64,000 nucleotides of DNA from Alcanivorax limicola (GCF_019931215.1 NZ_JAIOUB010000001.1:310001-374000); one strand, 5' to 3'; shown: positions 19,587 through 28,482, counted from the stretch's first letter. Made by a program: numbers and translations. Notes: generated by a model not told the origin, from the sequence alone.

Positions 19587-21872
19587 ATGACCCGTTCTGC
19601 AGCACCGGTGAACAAAGACCGCAAGGTTTTGCGGCGGATCGACCACGGGGCCGCCTGGAATTCCGTCATGGGATTGCTGGCCGCACTGGCGGTGTTCGTC
19701 CTGATCGGCTTCTGGGGCCGACTGTATTTTGACCACGAAGGTCTGGTGATCGGCTTCGGCCTGCTGATTCTGCTGGTCACCGCCTACCGTCTGTTGATTG
19801 TTGCCCGTTTCGAATCCCTGTATGCCGCCGGGCCCGCGCGCTGGCGCTGGCTGTTCGGTATCGGCCTGTTGGCCCACGCCTGCATCTGGGGGGCGTTGCT
19901 GGCCGTCGTGACGCTGAATTACGGTATCAGCTTCAACTTCTTCGCGGTGGCCATCTACAACATCGGCGTCACAACGGCCTTGTCCGGTGCCTGGATGGCG
20001 GCGCTGCCCGCCCGGCAGAGCTATATTGGTCTGATGCTGGCGCCGGGCATTGTCGCCCTGTTGCTGGTGGGTGGTGCGGAAGCCCTGATTCTGGCGCTGC
20101 TGCTCACCGTGTACGCCGTCTACCTGCACCGTCTTTTTGCCAGCCTCTACCACACCTTCTGGCACGCACTGGCCCGGGAGCGTCGCCCGATGCAGGCCCA
20201 GCTCGAGGCGGACGACCCGTCGCGCCGCTCCCGCGATATGCAACTGAGCCTGGTATATCGTCTGGCCCACGAGCTGCGCACGCCCATGAACAGCATGCTC
20301 GGCATGCTGTCGCTGATTGAAGAAACCGAGCTGTCCCGCGAACAGAAGGAATACCACCAGGTGGCGTCCCAGTCCGGGCGGCTGTTGTTGTCGTTGATTG
20401 ATGACGTGCTCGATTACAGCCGCGTGCTGACCGGCCGTATTGTGCTTAACCATGAGTATTTCGACGTGCGTGGGGCGATCGAGCAGTCGCTGGATGCGTT
20501 CGGCAATATTGCCCAGAGCAAAGGACTGGAGTTGACCTGTGTCATGAGCCGTCATTTGCCGCGGCGCGTGCGTGGTGACCGTGAACGCTTCCTGCAAGTC
20601 CTGAACAATCTGCTCAGTAATGCCATCAAATTCTCTGATCGCGGCGAAATCCGTATCGAAGTGGAGCACCTGGGCGACCATGATCGTGACGGCATCCTGC
20701 AGGTGCGCGTCGTGGATCACGGCGTCGGCATGGAGCCCTTGTCGGCCCGGCGTCTGTTCGAGGATGAATTTCTGGGCCCGGATGCTGACCCGTTTGCGAA
20801 CCGCCATACCGGCTTCGGGCTGCTCGTCTGCAAGGGGCTGGTGGAGGCCATGGCGGGTCAGATCGGTGTCGACAGTGCGCCGGGGGAGGGCAGCACTTTC
20901 TGGTTTACCCTGCGCCTGCCCACACAGCTTGATCTCAGCGATCGCAGCGAGCTGCGTCGCGCGCTGCGCAACAAGCGCTGTCTGGTGGCGGGCGCGGCGC
21001 CGGGCACGTTTGCTGCACTGGTGGAAGAACTGGAAGTGCTGGAAGCAGAGTGCGAGGAAGCGGATGACTATGATCATGCGCTGCAGCATCTGCGTGCCGG
21101 CCATCGCGACGGCAGTGAATATGACCTGTTGCTGGTAGACACCCGTGAGCGTCGCGACAGCGCATTGAATCTGTGCGCCACGGTGCTGGATGACCCGGCG
21201 CTGCGCGGCGTAAACGTGGTGCTGCTGGCTGCTGTGGACGAGCGCAGCCATGCCAGGGTGCAAAAACTGGTGCACAAACATAATCTGCCGGTGCTGACCA
21301 AACCGGTTCACCGTTACGGTCTGCGCACGCTGATGGCCGGCCTTTACGGCGTTGATGATGTGACGCCGGAAGACAGTGATTACACCGAAACTGCCGAGGA
21401 TCTGGCGCGCCGCCGGGATTATCGTTTGCTGCTGGTGGAAGACAATGATGTCAACCAGATCGTCATTCGCGGCATGCTCGCCAAGCTGGGCTATCAACTG
21501 AAAAGTGTCAGTAGCGGTGAGACCGCACTCGCCTTGCTTGAGCAGGAACAGTTTGACCTGATTCTGCTGGATTGCATGATGCCCGAGATGGATGGTTTTG
21601 AAGTGGCTCGCCGCATTCGCCAGTATGAGCGGGCGCAGCAGGCCGACGTGGCGGCGGATGACGCAACGAAAGGCGAATACCCGTCGACAGATGCGGGGCG
21701 CGTGCCGATTGTGGCGATTACGGCGAACACGATGGAAGGTGTCCAGGCCCGCTGTCTGGCTGCCGGTATGGATGACTTTCTGGCCAAGCCGGTGCAGCTG
21801 GAACGCCTTGAAACCATCCTCCGGCACTGGCTGACGCCGGAGGCAACAACGTCAGTTTATATCGACCAGTAA
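19587..21872 (+). CDS. Hybrid sensor histidine kinase with two receiver-like domains
   Basis: Protein of 761 residues. About six transmembrane segments lie between residues 25 and 185, with no obvious periplasmic sensor domain. The kinase core has the phospho-acceptor His228 (LAHELRTPMNS), an ATP-binding N-box (LNNLLSNAIKFSD, about 335) and G-box VVDHGVGM. The middle (about 455-595) looks like a degenerate receiver: VDTRERRD stands where the phospho-Asp should be, although a KPVH remains. The C-terminal receiver is intact, with VEDNDVNQ near 615, Asp662 (LLDCMMP) and Lys734 (LAKPV). No Hpt domain is visible, so phosphotransfer needs an external partner. Layout recalls BarA/GacS minus HAMP. 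Signal unknown. Confidence 0.9.
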   Translation: MTRSAAPVNKDRKVLRRIDHGAAWNSVMGLLAALAVFVLIGFWGRLYFDHEGLVIGFGLLILLVTAYRLLIVARFESLYAAGPARWRWLFGIGLLAHACIWGALLAVVTLNYGISFNFFAVAIYNIGVTTALSGAWMAALPARQSYIGLMLAPGIVALLLVGGAEALILALLLTVYAVYLHRLFASLYHTFWHALARERRPMQAQLEADDPSRRSRDMQLSLVYRLAHELRTPMNSMLGMLSLIEETELSREQKEYHQVASQSGRLLLSLIDDVLDYSRVLTGRIVLNHEYFDVRGAIEQSLDAFGNIAQSKGLELTCVMSRHLPRRVRGDRERFLQVLNNLLSNAIKFSDRGEIRIEVEHLGDHDRDGILQVRVVDHGVGMEPLSARRLFEDEFLGPDADPFANRHTGFGLLVCKGLVEAMAGQIGVDSAPGEGSTFWFTLRLPTQLDLSDRSELRRALRNKRCLVAGAAPGTFAALVEELEVLEAECEEADDYDHALQHLRAGHRDGSEYDLLLVDTRERRDSALNLCATVLDDPALRGVNVVLLAAVDERSHARVQKLVHKHNLPVLTKPVHRYGLRTLMAGLYGVDDVTPEDSDYTETAEDLARRRDYRLLLVEDNDVNQIVIRGMLAKLGYQLKSVSSGETALALLEQEQFDLILLDCMMPEMDGFEVARRIRQYERAQQADVAADDATKGEYPSTDAGRVPIVAITANTMEGVQARCLAAGMDDFLAKPVQLERLETILRHWLTPEATTSVYIDQ

Positions 21873-21886
21873 GGGGGGAAGATACG

Positions 21887-22588
21887 ATGGCCGGTTATCA
21901 TGCACTTGTGCTCGGCGGCACCGGGCTGGTCGGGCAGGCATTATTGCAACGGCTGCTCGCTGATCCGGCCTGGGAGCGGGTTACCGTGTTAACGCGTCGG
22001 ACCCTGACCGGGCCGGATGGCGCGCCACTCGATCACCCGGCGCTGCATCAGCAATGCTGCTCACTGGATGATATGGCACAGCATGCCGATCTGTTTTCGG
22101 TGGATCAGGTGTTCTGCTGCCTGGGCACAACATTGCGCAAGGCCGGTTCCCGGGACGCCTTCAAGCGCGTTGACTTCGACTATTGTGTTGAAGCCGCGCG
22201 ACTGGGAAGACGGCAGGGGGCTGAACATTTTCTGATCGTCTCGGCAGTCAATGCCAATCCCCGCGCCCGCGTTTTCTATTCCCGCATCAAGGGCGAGATG
22301 GAGGCGGCGATCCAGGCGCTGGATTTCCCCATGCTCAGTATTTTTCAGCCTTCGCTGCTGCTCGGGGATCGCCAGGAATTTCGTCTGGGTGAAACCCTGG
22401 GCGCCTGGTCCGCTCGCGCCCTGCGACCGCTGGCCGCCTTCAGCCGGGCGGACTGGTTACCCATTGAAGCGGACACCGTTGCGGCGGCCATGCTGGCCGC
22501 CGCCAAATCTCCGGCGCCCGGGTGCCGACGGCTGCGCTATGACGCCATGCTGTCGTTGCAGTCCGGCAACGCCGTTTCAGCGGCCTGA
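21887..22588 (+). CDS. Atypical short-chain dehydrogenase, HTATIP2-like NAD(P)-binding protein
   Basis: Protein of 233 residues with an N-terminal Rossmann motif GGTGLVG (about residues 9-15), VTVLTRR as the cofactor-selecting strand, FCCLGTTLRKAGS near 77-90, and YSRIKGEMEAAI near 130 carrying the YxxxK catalytic pair. It resembles the HTATIP2/TIP30 family of atypical SDRs often annotated as NAD(P)H-binding oxidoreductases. Substrate unknown. The ATG at 21887 follows AAGGGGGGAAGATACG, 14 bp after the kinase gene, so the two may be co-transcribed. Confidence 0.78.
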   Translation: MAGYHALVLGGTGLVGQALLQRLLADPAWERVTVLTRRTLTGPDGAPLDHPALHQQCCSLDDMAQHADLFSVDQVFCCLGTTLRKAGSRDAFKRVDFDYCVEAARLGRRQGAEHFLIVSAVNANPRARVFYSRIKGEMEAAIQALDFPMLSIFQPSLLLGDRQEFRLGETLGAWSARALRPLAAFSRADWLPIEADTVAAAMLAAAKSPAPGCRRLRYDAMLSLQSGNAVSAA

Positions 22589-22612
22589 TTTTCAACCTTC
22601 CAGGAGTGAACA

Positions 22613-23095
22613 GTGAGTTTTGTAACCTGCGATCTGTGCGACGACCATGCAGAACATGTTGCCGTGGTAACCGGCCTGCAATGGCGCAGCTTCGGCGGAC
22701 GTAGCCGCTTCAGCGGCGAAATCCAGACAGTGAAGTGCTTCGAGGACAACAGCCGCGTCAAGGAACACCTGGCTACGCCGGGCAAAGGCAAAGTACTGGT
22801 GGTTGATGGTGGCGGCTCACTGCGCAATGCATTGATCGGCGATCTGATTGCTGAAAAAGCAGTGGAAAACGGTTGGGAGGGCGTCATTATCGCCGGCGCT
22901 TGCCGGGATGTGGATGCGCTGGCATCACTGGATATCGGCATCATGACCCTGGGCTGCGTCCCCATCAAGAGCGTGCGGCGCGGCGAAGGGCAACTGAATA
23001 TTCCCGTCAGCATCGGCGGCGTCACCTTCGAGCCGGGCCAGTTCGTTTATGCGGACAACAACGGCATTATTGTGGCGCCGACGGCGCTTGTCTGA
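22613..23095 (+). CDS. rraA: RraA family protein (ribonuclease E regulator-like / HMG aldolase-like)
   Basis: Protein of 160 residues matching the RraA family: VTGLQWRSFGGRSRFSGEIQTVKC, VLVVDGGGSLRNALIGDLIAEKA (about residues 63-85), and GACRDVDALASLDIGIMTLGCVPIKS. E. coli RraA binds RNase E and inhibits it. Close relatives are 4-hydroxy-4-methyl-2-oxoglutarate aldolases, and the GDL plus CRD residues needed for metal-dependent aldolase activity are present, so either role is possible. The ATG start is inferred from AGGAGTGAACAGTG upstream. A strong terminator follows 4 bp after the stop. Confidence 0.88.
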   Translation: MSFVTCDLCDDHAEHVAVVTGLQWRSFGGRSRFSGEIQTVKCFEDNSRVKEHLATPGKGKVLVVDGGGSLRNALIGDLIAEKAVENGWEGVIIAGACRDVDALASLDIGIMTLGCVPIKSVRRGEGQLNIPVSIGGVTFEPGQFVYADNNGIIVAPTALV

Positions 23096-23098
23096 ACA

Positions 23099-23136
23099 CA
23101 GATGGCGCCGGTATCGGCGCCATCTGCTTGCGTTTT
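23099..23136 (+). terminator. Intrinsic terminator after rraA
   Basis: CAGATGGCGCC (23099-23109) pairs perfectly with GGCGCCATCTG (23116-23126), followed by CTTGCGTTTTT. Confidence 0.85.
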
Positions 23137-23146
23137 TCAAGTCCTG

Positions 23147-23698
23147 TCAGGGGGCGCTCTGCATCGCCTGGGCACGTTCCACGTATTCGGCATACTGCGG
23201 GATGGCAATCGCCGCGAGAATGCCAATGATGGCGGTCAACAGAACCGGCATCATTACCGCAAGAATGACGACCCCCGTTGTATTTGCCGCAGGCCGTGGG
23301 CCGAAGCGGTTGCTTGCCGGCTGGCCGCGGGCGAAGAGCAGGTAAAGAACCAGAATCAGGTTGACGATGGGCACCAGCGTTAGCAGACAGAACCAGCCAG
23401 AGTGGTTCAGATCATGCAGTCGGCGCACCATATAGCCAAATGTGTAGACGATAAGCGCGATATACAATACGACGGCCAGCGTGATCGTGATGACCATCCC
23501 CGCATCTTCCCCAAACAGTGTCAGAGACAACAGGGTGCCCAGCATCATCACCGCATAACCGAGCAGCGCAATCGCGAAACAGTAAGCGAGATAACGCAGC
23601 CGGCCGATTCTGCCGGAGAGACTGAGAAAGCGCGGTGTATAAGGCACATCGTTTGTCATACCGACAGGTGCGGTCGGTGTCTGGTATGGATTATTCAT
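23147..23698 (-). CDS. DUF805 membrane protein with pilin-like C-terminal segment
   Basis: Protein of 183 residues. The N-terminal FLSLSGRIGRLRYLAYCFAI and central VRRLHDLNHSGWFCLLTLVP are typical DUF805 features, with about four transmembrane segments. After residue 130 a fifth hydrophobic stretch (TTGVVILAVMMPVLLTAIIG) runs into ILAAIAIPQYAEYVERAQAM. The latter strongly resembles the N-terminal helix of type IV pilins, but sits at the C-terminus with no prepilin peptidase site. Function unknown. It is convergent with rraA. Confidence 0.85.
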   Translation of the reverse strand: MNNPYQTPTAPVGMTNDVPYTPRFLSLSGRIGRLRYLAYCFAIALLGYAVMMLGTLLSLTLFGEDAGMVITITLAVVLYIALIVYTFGYMVRRLHDLNHSGWFCLLTLVPIVNLILVLYLLFARGQPASNRFGPRPAANTTGVVILAVMMPVLLTAIIGILAAIAIPQYAEYVERAQAMQSAP

Positions 23699-23790
23699 CG
23701 TGAAGCCCCCGAGTGATATGTTCTTGTTTGGTGTCCGAATATAGCTTTCGCGGACAGGGCGCGCCAGCAGAAAAGTGTGCCGGCTTTAGC

Positions 23791-23817
23791 AAAAAAAGGG
23801 TGCGCTTTCGCGCACCC
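23791..23817 (-). terminator. Intrinsic terminator of the DUF4331/hydrolase/EF-hand operon
   Basis: GGGTGCG (23798-23804) pairs with CGCACCC (23811-23817). The A run at 23791-23797 becomes a T run in leftward transcripts, placing the terminator about 75 bp after the EF-hand gene. Confidence 0.8.
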
Positions 23818-23892
23818 GTACAGGATCATGCCGACCTAACCGCAGGTATCAGGGGCTGCGGCCAGGCTGGCACGCCAGAGCAACCTCTGCGG

Positions 23893-24285
23893 TTATTCGT
23901 CCTCGTAAGGGCCTTTGCCTATCCATTCATCAATCTCGATATAGCCGTCACCGTCGTCATCCAGTGCGTCGAACATCGGGGCCATGGCGGCTTCCATCTC
24001 TTCCCGGGTAACGCGGCCATCACCATTGATATCCATACGCAGAAACCAGGCTTTTTGAGACTCGGCCGCTTGCGTGTCACCCGATGCGAGATCCTTCGGC
24101 ACGATATAGCCCTTGTTTCCCTTGTCCAGCTCCCGGAATGCGGCTGCGCGCATGTCGGCGGCCTGCTCACGGCTGAGCAGGTCTCCCGGTTCAAGGATCA
24201 GTGGCGCAGCACCTGACGGCGCGGCAATCAGCAGGAGCATGCTCAGGCTGAAGGCAATAGCAGGGTTCTTGAAAAAGCGTTTCAT
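23893..24285 (-). CDS. Exported EF-hand calcium-binding protein
   Basis: Protein of 130 residues from the ATG at 24285, preceded by GGAGGAGA. A Sec signal peptide covers about residues 1-26 (FFKNPAIAFSLSMLLLIAAPSGA). Two canonical EF-hand loops are seen, DINGDGRVTREE (about 83-94) and DDDGDGYIEIDE (about 110-121), plus a degenerate one, DKGNKGYIVPKD (about 54-65). It is last in a leftward operon with an exported hydrolase and a DUF4331 protein, so it probably binds calcium in the periplasm or at the surface, perhaps stabilising a partner. Confidence 0.85.
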   Translation of the reverse strand: MKRFFKNPAIAFSLSMLLLIAAPSGAAPLILEPGDLLSREQAADMRAAAFRELDKGNKGYIVPKDLASGDTQAAESQKAWFLRMDINGDGRVTREEMEAAMAPMFDALDDDGDGYIEIDEWIGKGPYEDE

Positions 24286-24310
24286 AAGGTTCTCCTCCGG
24301 GGGGCCGGAT

Positions 24311-26227
24311 TCAGGGTGCCAGCTGCAGGCGCTGGAACTGGATATCGGTGAACTGGATGGCGCCGTTACTGGTCTGGTCGAACACCAGCTCGAGTGCCGC
24401 AAGGCGCGTCTTGTCGATGCCGGAGTAGGCCGCAAGCGGGATGGCGACCATGTTCAGTGTCGTCTTGCCCTCCGAGGCCAGGGCCATGGGATAGAACAGG
24501 GCATCGCTATAGCTGCTGGCCGGGATCTCCGCGCTCATCCCATTGGCGTCTGTCAGCCGAATGTGGAAATCCTGATCGCCACTGGAGAGTATGCCGGTGG
24601 TATCAAAGGCTACACCTGCCCGAAGGCTGACGACTTCATAGTCCGAGACATCCAGCTCGCCGAGCTCGGTGCGATACACCGCATCAGTGGTGGACCATTT
24701 GGCGAAGAGCTGAGTCGAGTTGCCATAGGTGCGTGCAGAAGGGCAGCCGGTCGCGGCACCGTTGAGGATGCTGCAAAACTCGAACCGATCCAGCCCGCTG
24801 ATGCTGACAGGGAGGCCCAGCGCGTTGCGACTCAGACTGGTCGGGCTGAGTGTGTCCTCTACCAGCAAACGATGCTGCCAGGGCGCGTGGTAGGAGACAA
24901 TGCTGCGTGCATTGCAGCGCTCGACACTGTTGTTCATCGGGCAGTACTCCAGCGGAATGGTTGCGCGCCCTTTCCAGTAGTTGGCGTACTGCATTTCGCC
25001 ACCCGCCGCCATGCGGAGATAGGAGGACATCAGGAACTCACCGTAGTCACGCTGCTGCTCGGGTGTCAGGCGGCCGCTGGTGCTGGCGGTGCTGCGCTGG
25101 CAGTGGACGCCGGTAGCGCGGTAGTCGTCTGACGGCCAGTAAGTGTTGAAGAAGTTGTGGTTGGCGCCGTCGAGCAGTATCTGATATTTGGTTTCCGGTT
25201 CGCCGACGGAGTTCGGGTCGTCGGGATTGGGCGGGTTGGTATAGCGGCTGGTGTCATACATCCGCGCGCCTTGCAGGTTGCTGACATCGCCATCGCAGTA
25301 GGGCAACAGTGTCATGAAGTTGGACTGCGGAACGGTCTGGTATTCGAAATCAGTGGGGGCCAGGGGCAACACAGCGCCCAGGGAGTGCTTGTTGGTGAAG
25401 GGTTCGCCAAGTGTAGTCGGTCCCTCGGCGCGATACTCCAGCGTCGTGCGCTCCTCCGTCAACTCGTTGAGCAGGTTGGCACGCATCACGCCTTCCCCGC
25501 CACGGGAGTGGCCCATGATGCCGACGCGGGACAGATCCATCTTGCCCATCAGATCCATGAAGAATGCCGGCTCGGGTGCTGTGCCCTGCATCGGACTCAG
25601 CGTTGCATATTCGCCGGTCTCGTTGATCTGCCGGAAGATATCCAGGTGATGGAGGATGATGTAGCCGCGCGCGATACCGCCGCGCTCCGGCAGGCTGGGG
25701 TTATCGATATCGTTAACGTCATTGCCGTCGATGGAAATCACCACGTAACCGGCGGCCGCCAGATTGGTGGCCATGTAGTCGTAACCGGCAAGACTTTTGA
25801 CCGGGCGAACCCCCACGAGTGGCAAACCAATCAGTGACATGTTCGGGCAGCCGGCAGCACCGGTCAGGGCTTCGGTCCCGCCGAGATAAATACAGGTGCC
25901 GTGACGTCCGTGCAGGTAAAGGATTACCGGGAACGGCCCTTCACCAACAAGGGGATAGCGCACCTGCCCCTTGATGGACATCGGTGCATCGGCGCCTCCG
26001 GTGGTAAGTACCCGGATCGGCGCGGCCTTGTATTCGATAACCGGGCTGATGGGCAGGGTGCCATCCCGGACGCCGGGTGCCACTTCGAGAAAACGTTCCG
26101 CCGAGGTTTCAATTTCATCCACAGGTGGCGGTGTTGGCGAACTGTTGTTGTTGCTACTGCTGCCACCGCAACCCGCTATGGCGGTCAGCAGCAGTGACAG
26201 AAGAACAAGAGACAATGATGGTTTCAT
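24311..26227 (-). CDS. Lipoprotein alpha/beta hydrolase
   Basis: Protein of 638 residues from the ATG at 26227. Signal peptide with lipobox LTAIAGC, followed by a Ser/Asn/Pro-rich linker, indicates an outer-membrane or surface lipoprotein. The hydrolase domain (about residues 60-460) has YLHGRHGTC as the oxyanion region and GHSRGGEG as the nucleophile elbow (catalytic Ser in G-x-S-x-G). A candidate acid/His lies around LLDGANHNFFN. The last 170 residues (FEFCSILNGAATGC..., ending LELVFDQTSNGAIQFTDIQFQRLQL) form a separate beta-rich domain resembling a carbohydrate- or surface-binding module. Several Cys pairs suggest disulfides and an extracytoplasmic site. Likely esterase or depolymerase of unknown substrate. 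Confidence 0.82.
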   Translation of the reverse strand: MKPSLSLVLLSLLLTAIAGCGGSSSNNNSSPTPPPVDEIETSAERFLEVAPGVRDGTLPISPVIEYKAAPIRVLTTGGADAPMSIKGQVRYPLVGEGPFPVILYLHGRHGTCIYLGGTEALTGAAGCPNMSLIGLPLVGVRPVKSLAGYDYMATNLAAAGYVVISIDGNDVNDIDNPSLPERGGIARGYIILHHLDIFRQINETGEYATLSPMQGTAPEPAFFMDLMGKMDLSRVGIMGHSRGGEGVMRANLLNELTEERTTLEYRAEGPTTLGEPFTNKHSLGAVLPLAPTDFEYQTVPQSNFMTLLPYCDGDVSNLQGARMYDTSRYTNPPNPDDPNSVGEPETKYQILLDGANHNFFNTYWPSDDYRATGVHCQRSTASTSGRLTPEQQRDYGEFLMSSYLRMAAGGEMQYANYWKGRATIPLEYCPMNNSVERCNARSIVSYHAPWQHRLLVEDTLSPTSLSRNALGLPVSISGLDRFEFCSILNGAATGCPSARTYGNSTQLFAKWSTTDAVYRTELGELDVSDYEVVSLRAGVAFDTTGILSSGDQDFHIRLTDANGMSAEIPASSYSDALFYPMALASEGKTTLNMVAIPLAAYSGIDKTRLAALELVFDQTSNGAIQFTDIQFQRLQLAP

Positions 26228-26287
26228 GTTAGGCCTCGTGTAATACATATGCGTTGATGAGTTCTGCGCTGGCATGACGTTGCCTGG

Positions 26288-26557
26288 CTACAGTGCCGGA
26301 TCGAAACAGGACGCGAAGGTTTCCGGGGCGTCCGCGCGCTCGGAGAAGCGCATGCCGGTGATATCCGAGGGCACGCCATTGCCGGCGCCGTCTGTGCAGA
26401 CAGCAAGCACCAGATCCACCAGGTCATCTGAAGCGGGTGGCGGTGTCTCGGGGCCGGGTGGTGGTTCGCCAGGGGTGCCGCTTGATCCGGAAGAGCCGCC
26501 GCAGGCTGCAAGCAGTACAGCGAGTACCAGAACAGTGAGGAAACGGAGCTGTGTCAT
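26288..26557 (-). CDS. Small lipoprotein
   Basis: Protein of 89 residues with a clear lipoprotein signal (FLTVLVLAVLLAACGG), a Gly/Ser/Pro linker (about 20-43) and a short folded part containing two cysteines (VCTDGAGNG, ASCFDPAL). GGGAGAA lies five bases before the ATG. It lies 14 bp after the DUF4331 gene and 60 bp before the hydrolase gene. I do not recognise a family. The two Cys may form one disulfide. A partner role for the hydrolase or DUF4331 protein is inference. Confidence 0.75.
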   Translation of the reverse strand: MTQLRFLTVLVLAVLLAACGGSSGSSGTPGEPPPGPETPPPASDDLVDLVLAVCTDGAGNGVPSDITGMRFSERADAPETFASCFDPAL

Positions 26558-26571
26558 GAGGTTCTCCCGAA

Positions 26572-28020
26572 TCAGCGCGCGGAGCCCGCAGTGGGCAGCG
26601 GCAGGTAAGGGAAGTTGGCGAGCATACCTGTCGTGGTACGACGCGCACCGTCGGTGACATGGTCGCCGGCAACCAGATCCGGTGTTTCATCGCTCAGATC
26701 GCAGAACTGCAGCGATAGCGGGTTATCTGCGGAGGTAGCACCGAGGCTGGCGCTGAGCACGATATCCAGCACGTCATCCATTGGCCGGCGTCCGTTTGGG
26801 TAGCCCGCGAGATCGCAGGCCAGAACGCCCATCGGATTCTGACTCGCGAGCGGGGCAGCGGCGATGCTGGTGTCCAGGCGGAGCATGTCTGCTGGCGCAC
26901 TGCTGGTGCCGGTCAGCGCAGGGATGCCATAGAAGAAAAGTTGCGCGAGATCCTGGCGTGGTGTTGCGGCCTCAAGAAGGTTGTAACGCTGCGCGATGAC
27001 TCTGGCCGGGTTAGGGTAGAGCGCGGCATTCAGGAAGCGGTTGTCATCGACGGGCTTTGAAGCGTTGAAAGCGTCACGACGCCCGGCATCAACAAACAGT
27101 GCATTCAGATAGGGATTCCCGACGCGGGAAACCTGTACCCAGCCGCCACCGCTGACGAATGGCGCAGAGCCTGCCTCGGCCGGGAACCCGGGATTGAGCA
27201 CTTTGGCCTGAGGCAAACTGGCGGTGGTCCATGCGCCGATGACGGGGTTTTCCGGGTCGGATTGCAGGCAGCTTATCGGGACCTCTATCGCAATGGAGGT
27301 CACGTTGAACGCGGCCATGGGGTCAGTGACGCTGTCTGCGCCGATGACACTCGCGAAAGGTTGTGCACCAAGTGCCAGATTGCCGTTGTCAAAATAGTTG
27401 CCGAGGCTCGCTGCGGTACTTTCAGCGCGCTGGCCGACAAAAACCCGCCCCTGGCTGCCGCAAAGTGGCAAACCGACAGTGTAGATTCTGGCATTGCTGT
27501 AGTTGGTGTAGCTGGTGGTGGAAAACGTACTTGTTCCGATGAAATCAGCGGGCTTTTCCATTGCATCGTTGCCCGCCGTAGTGCGAACGACGGCTTTGCT
27601 GCCCGTGCGCCGGTCTCCATTGACCATGGTGATGCCATAGGTCTGGAGTACATCGTTTTCGTCCAGGCGCTCCGTGCTGCCGAAGCGGAACTGGAATGTC
27701 AGGTTCTCCCGGCCATCACCGGTGTTGTCCACATGAATTTCGTAGAGTGCTTCTTCATCCATCGGGTAATAGATGGCGCCACTGAACGGCACCTGGAAGG
27801 GCTGGTAGTTTGCGATCATGGTGACGGTATCGGTCCGCCCCGACTGGTAGCTTCGAAACAGATAAAAATCACTGCCATCGACGCGTGGCAAACCGGCAAT
27901 GGCGGGTGCTTCTCGGTGACTTGAGGCTGTTGCAAGCCCTGTCAGACTGGTGGTGGCAAGCGTAATGAGTGTGCTGCAGGCGAGCGAAAGCGCAGCGCTC
28001 CCCGTGAGAAAATCTCTCAT
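26572..28020 (-). CDS. Exported DUF4331 protein
   Basis: Protein of 482 residues. The N-terminal hydrophobic signal (about 1-32) ends at ATA, followed by the DUF4331 hallmark SSHREAPAIAGLPRVDGSDFYLFRSY. Other family features are TMIANYQPFQVP, FQFRFG and, near the C-terminus, GRRPMDDVLDIVLSAS and LGDGV-like DLVAGDHVTDGA. DUF4331 proteins are exported and of uncertain function. It is the first gene of a four-gene leftward operon whose other products are also predicted to be exported. Confidence 0.88.
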   Translation of the reverse strand: MRDFLTGSAALSLACSTLITLATTSLTGLATASSHREAPAIAGLPRVDGSDFYLFRSYQSGRTDTVTMIANYQPFQVPFSGAIYYPMDEEALYEIHVDNTGDGRENLTFQFRFGSTERLDENDVLQTYGITMVNGDRRTGSKAVVRTTAGNDAMEKPADFIGTSTFSTTSYTNYSNARIYTVGLPLCGSQGRVFVGQRAESTAASLGNYFDNGNLALGAQPFASVIGADSVTDPMAAFNVTSIAIEVPISCLQSDPENPVIGAWTTASLPQAKVLNPGFPAEAGSAPFVSGGGWVQVSRVGNPYLNALFVDAGRRDAFNASKPVDDNRFLNAALYPNPARVIAQRYNLLEAATPRQDLAQLFFYGIPALTGTSSAPADMLRLDTSIAAAPLASQNPMGVLACDLAGYPNGRRPMDDVLDIVLSASLGATSADNPLSLQFCDLSDETPDLVAGDHVTDGARRTTTGMLANFPYLPLPTAGSAR

Positions 28021-28482
28021 GAGTGATTAGCCTTTTCATAAAGTTGAAATAGTCCAGAGAAAGGTAAAGCCGCCATCCGGGGCACGTGAATATTCAGCAA
28101 ACGCCATGCCAGATGATTTGATTGGTAATATAAAAAACAACAAAACAGCTATTTATCATTAACTTGAAGGTACTTCTGTACCAAGAGTAAAGTCCCGAAA
28201 AGGAGTGCGCCAAGCCTATGAATTACATGAAATCATGCACTTTCAGTGAACATGCGCACCGAGAAATTCCACGCGACGTGCGCGATCATGATGCAAGGTG
28301 GGGGTTGGCAGCTGGCGGTGTCGGGATAATAAAAAATGAATGACGTTCAGTTTTAATTAGTGTTTATTTTTCGAGGTGTCACATAATCAGGTCGGCATAC
28401 ACGGAGTATAAAACGGCGGGGCTTTCTTACATGAAACGGGGCCATACGGCCCCGTTTCTTTTCTTGCTACAAACAGGAATGT
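28021..28482. other. AT-richer intergenic region upstream of the DUF4331 operon
   Basis: This 460-bp gap is clearly richer in A+T than its surroundings. It should hold the leftward promoter of the DUF4331 operon and the end of the mdh transcript. A small palindrome, GGTAC-ttct-GTACC, lies around 28168-28181. A 41-codon frame at 28218-28343 exists but has poor translation signals. Nothing else is recognisable. Confidence 0.5.
28433..28458 (-). terminator. Hairpin terminator beyond mdh
   Basis: GAAACGGGGCC (28433-28443) pairs perfectly with GGCCCCGTTTC (28448-28458) over ATAC. It is 25 bp past the mdh stop. The T-rich flank is on the plus-strand side, so leftward termination may be imperfect. 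Confidence 0.7.

Noticed and set aside
19551-21827. 758-codon open frame on the minus strand opposite the histidine kinase
   Set aside because: Antisense shadow; the protein is His/Gln-rich and structureless, and the plus-strand frame has complete kinase and receiver motifs.
28218-28343. 41-codon frame in the AT-rich gap upstream of the DUF4331 operon
   Set aside because: AGGAG is 12 bases from the ATG, the peptide resembles nothing known, and there is no supporting context.
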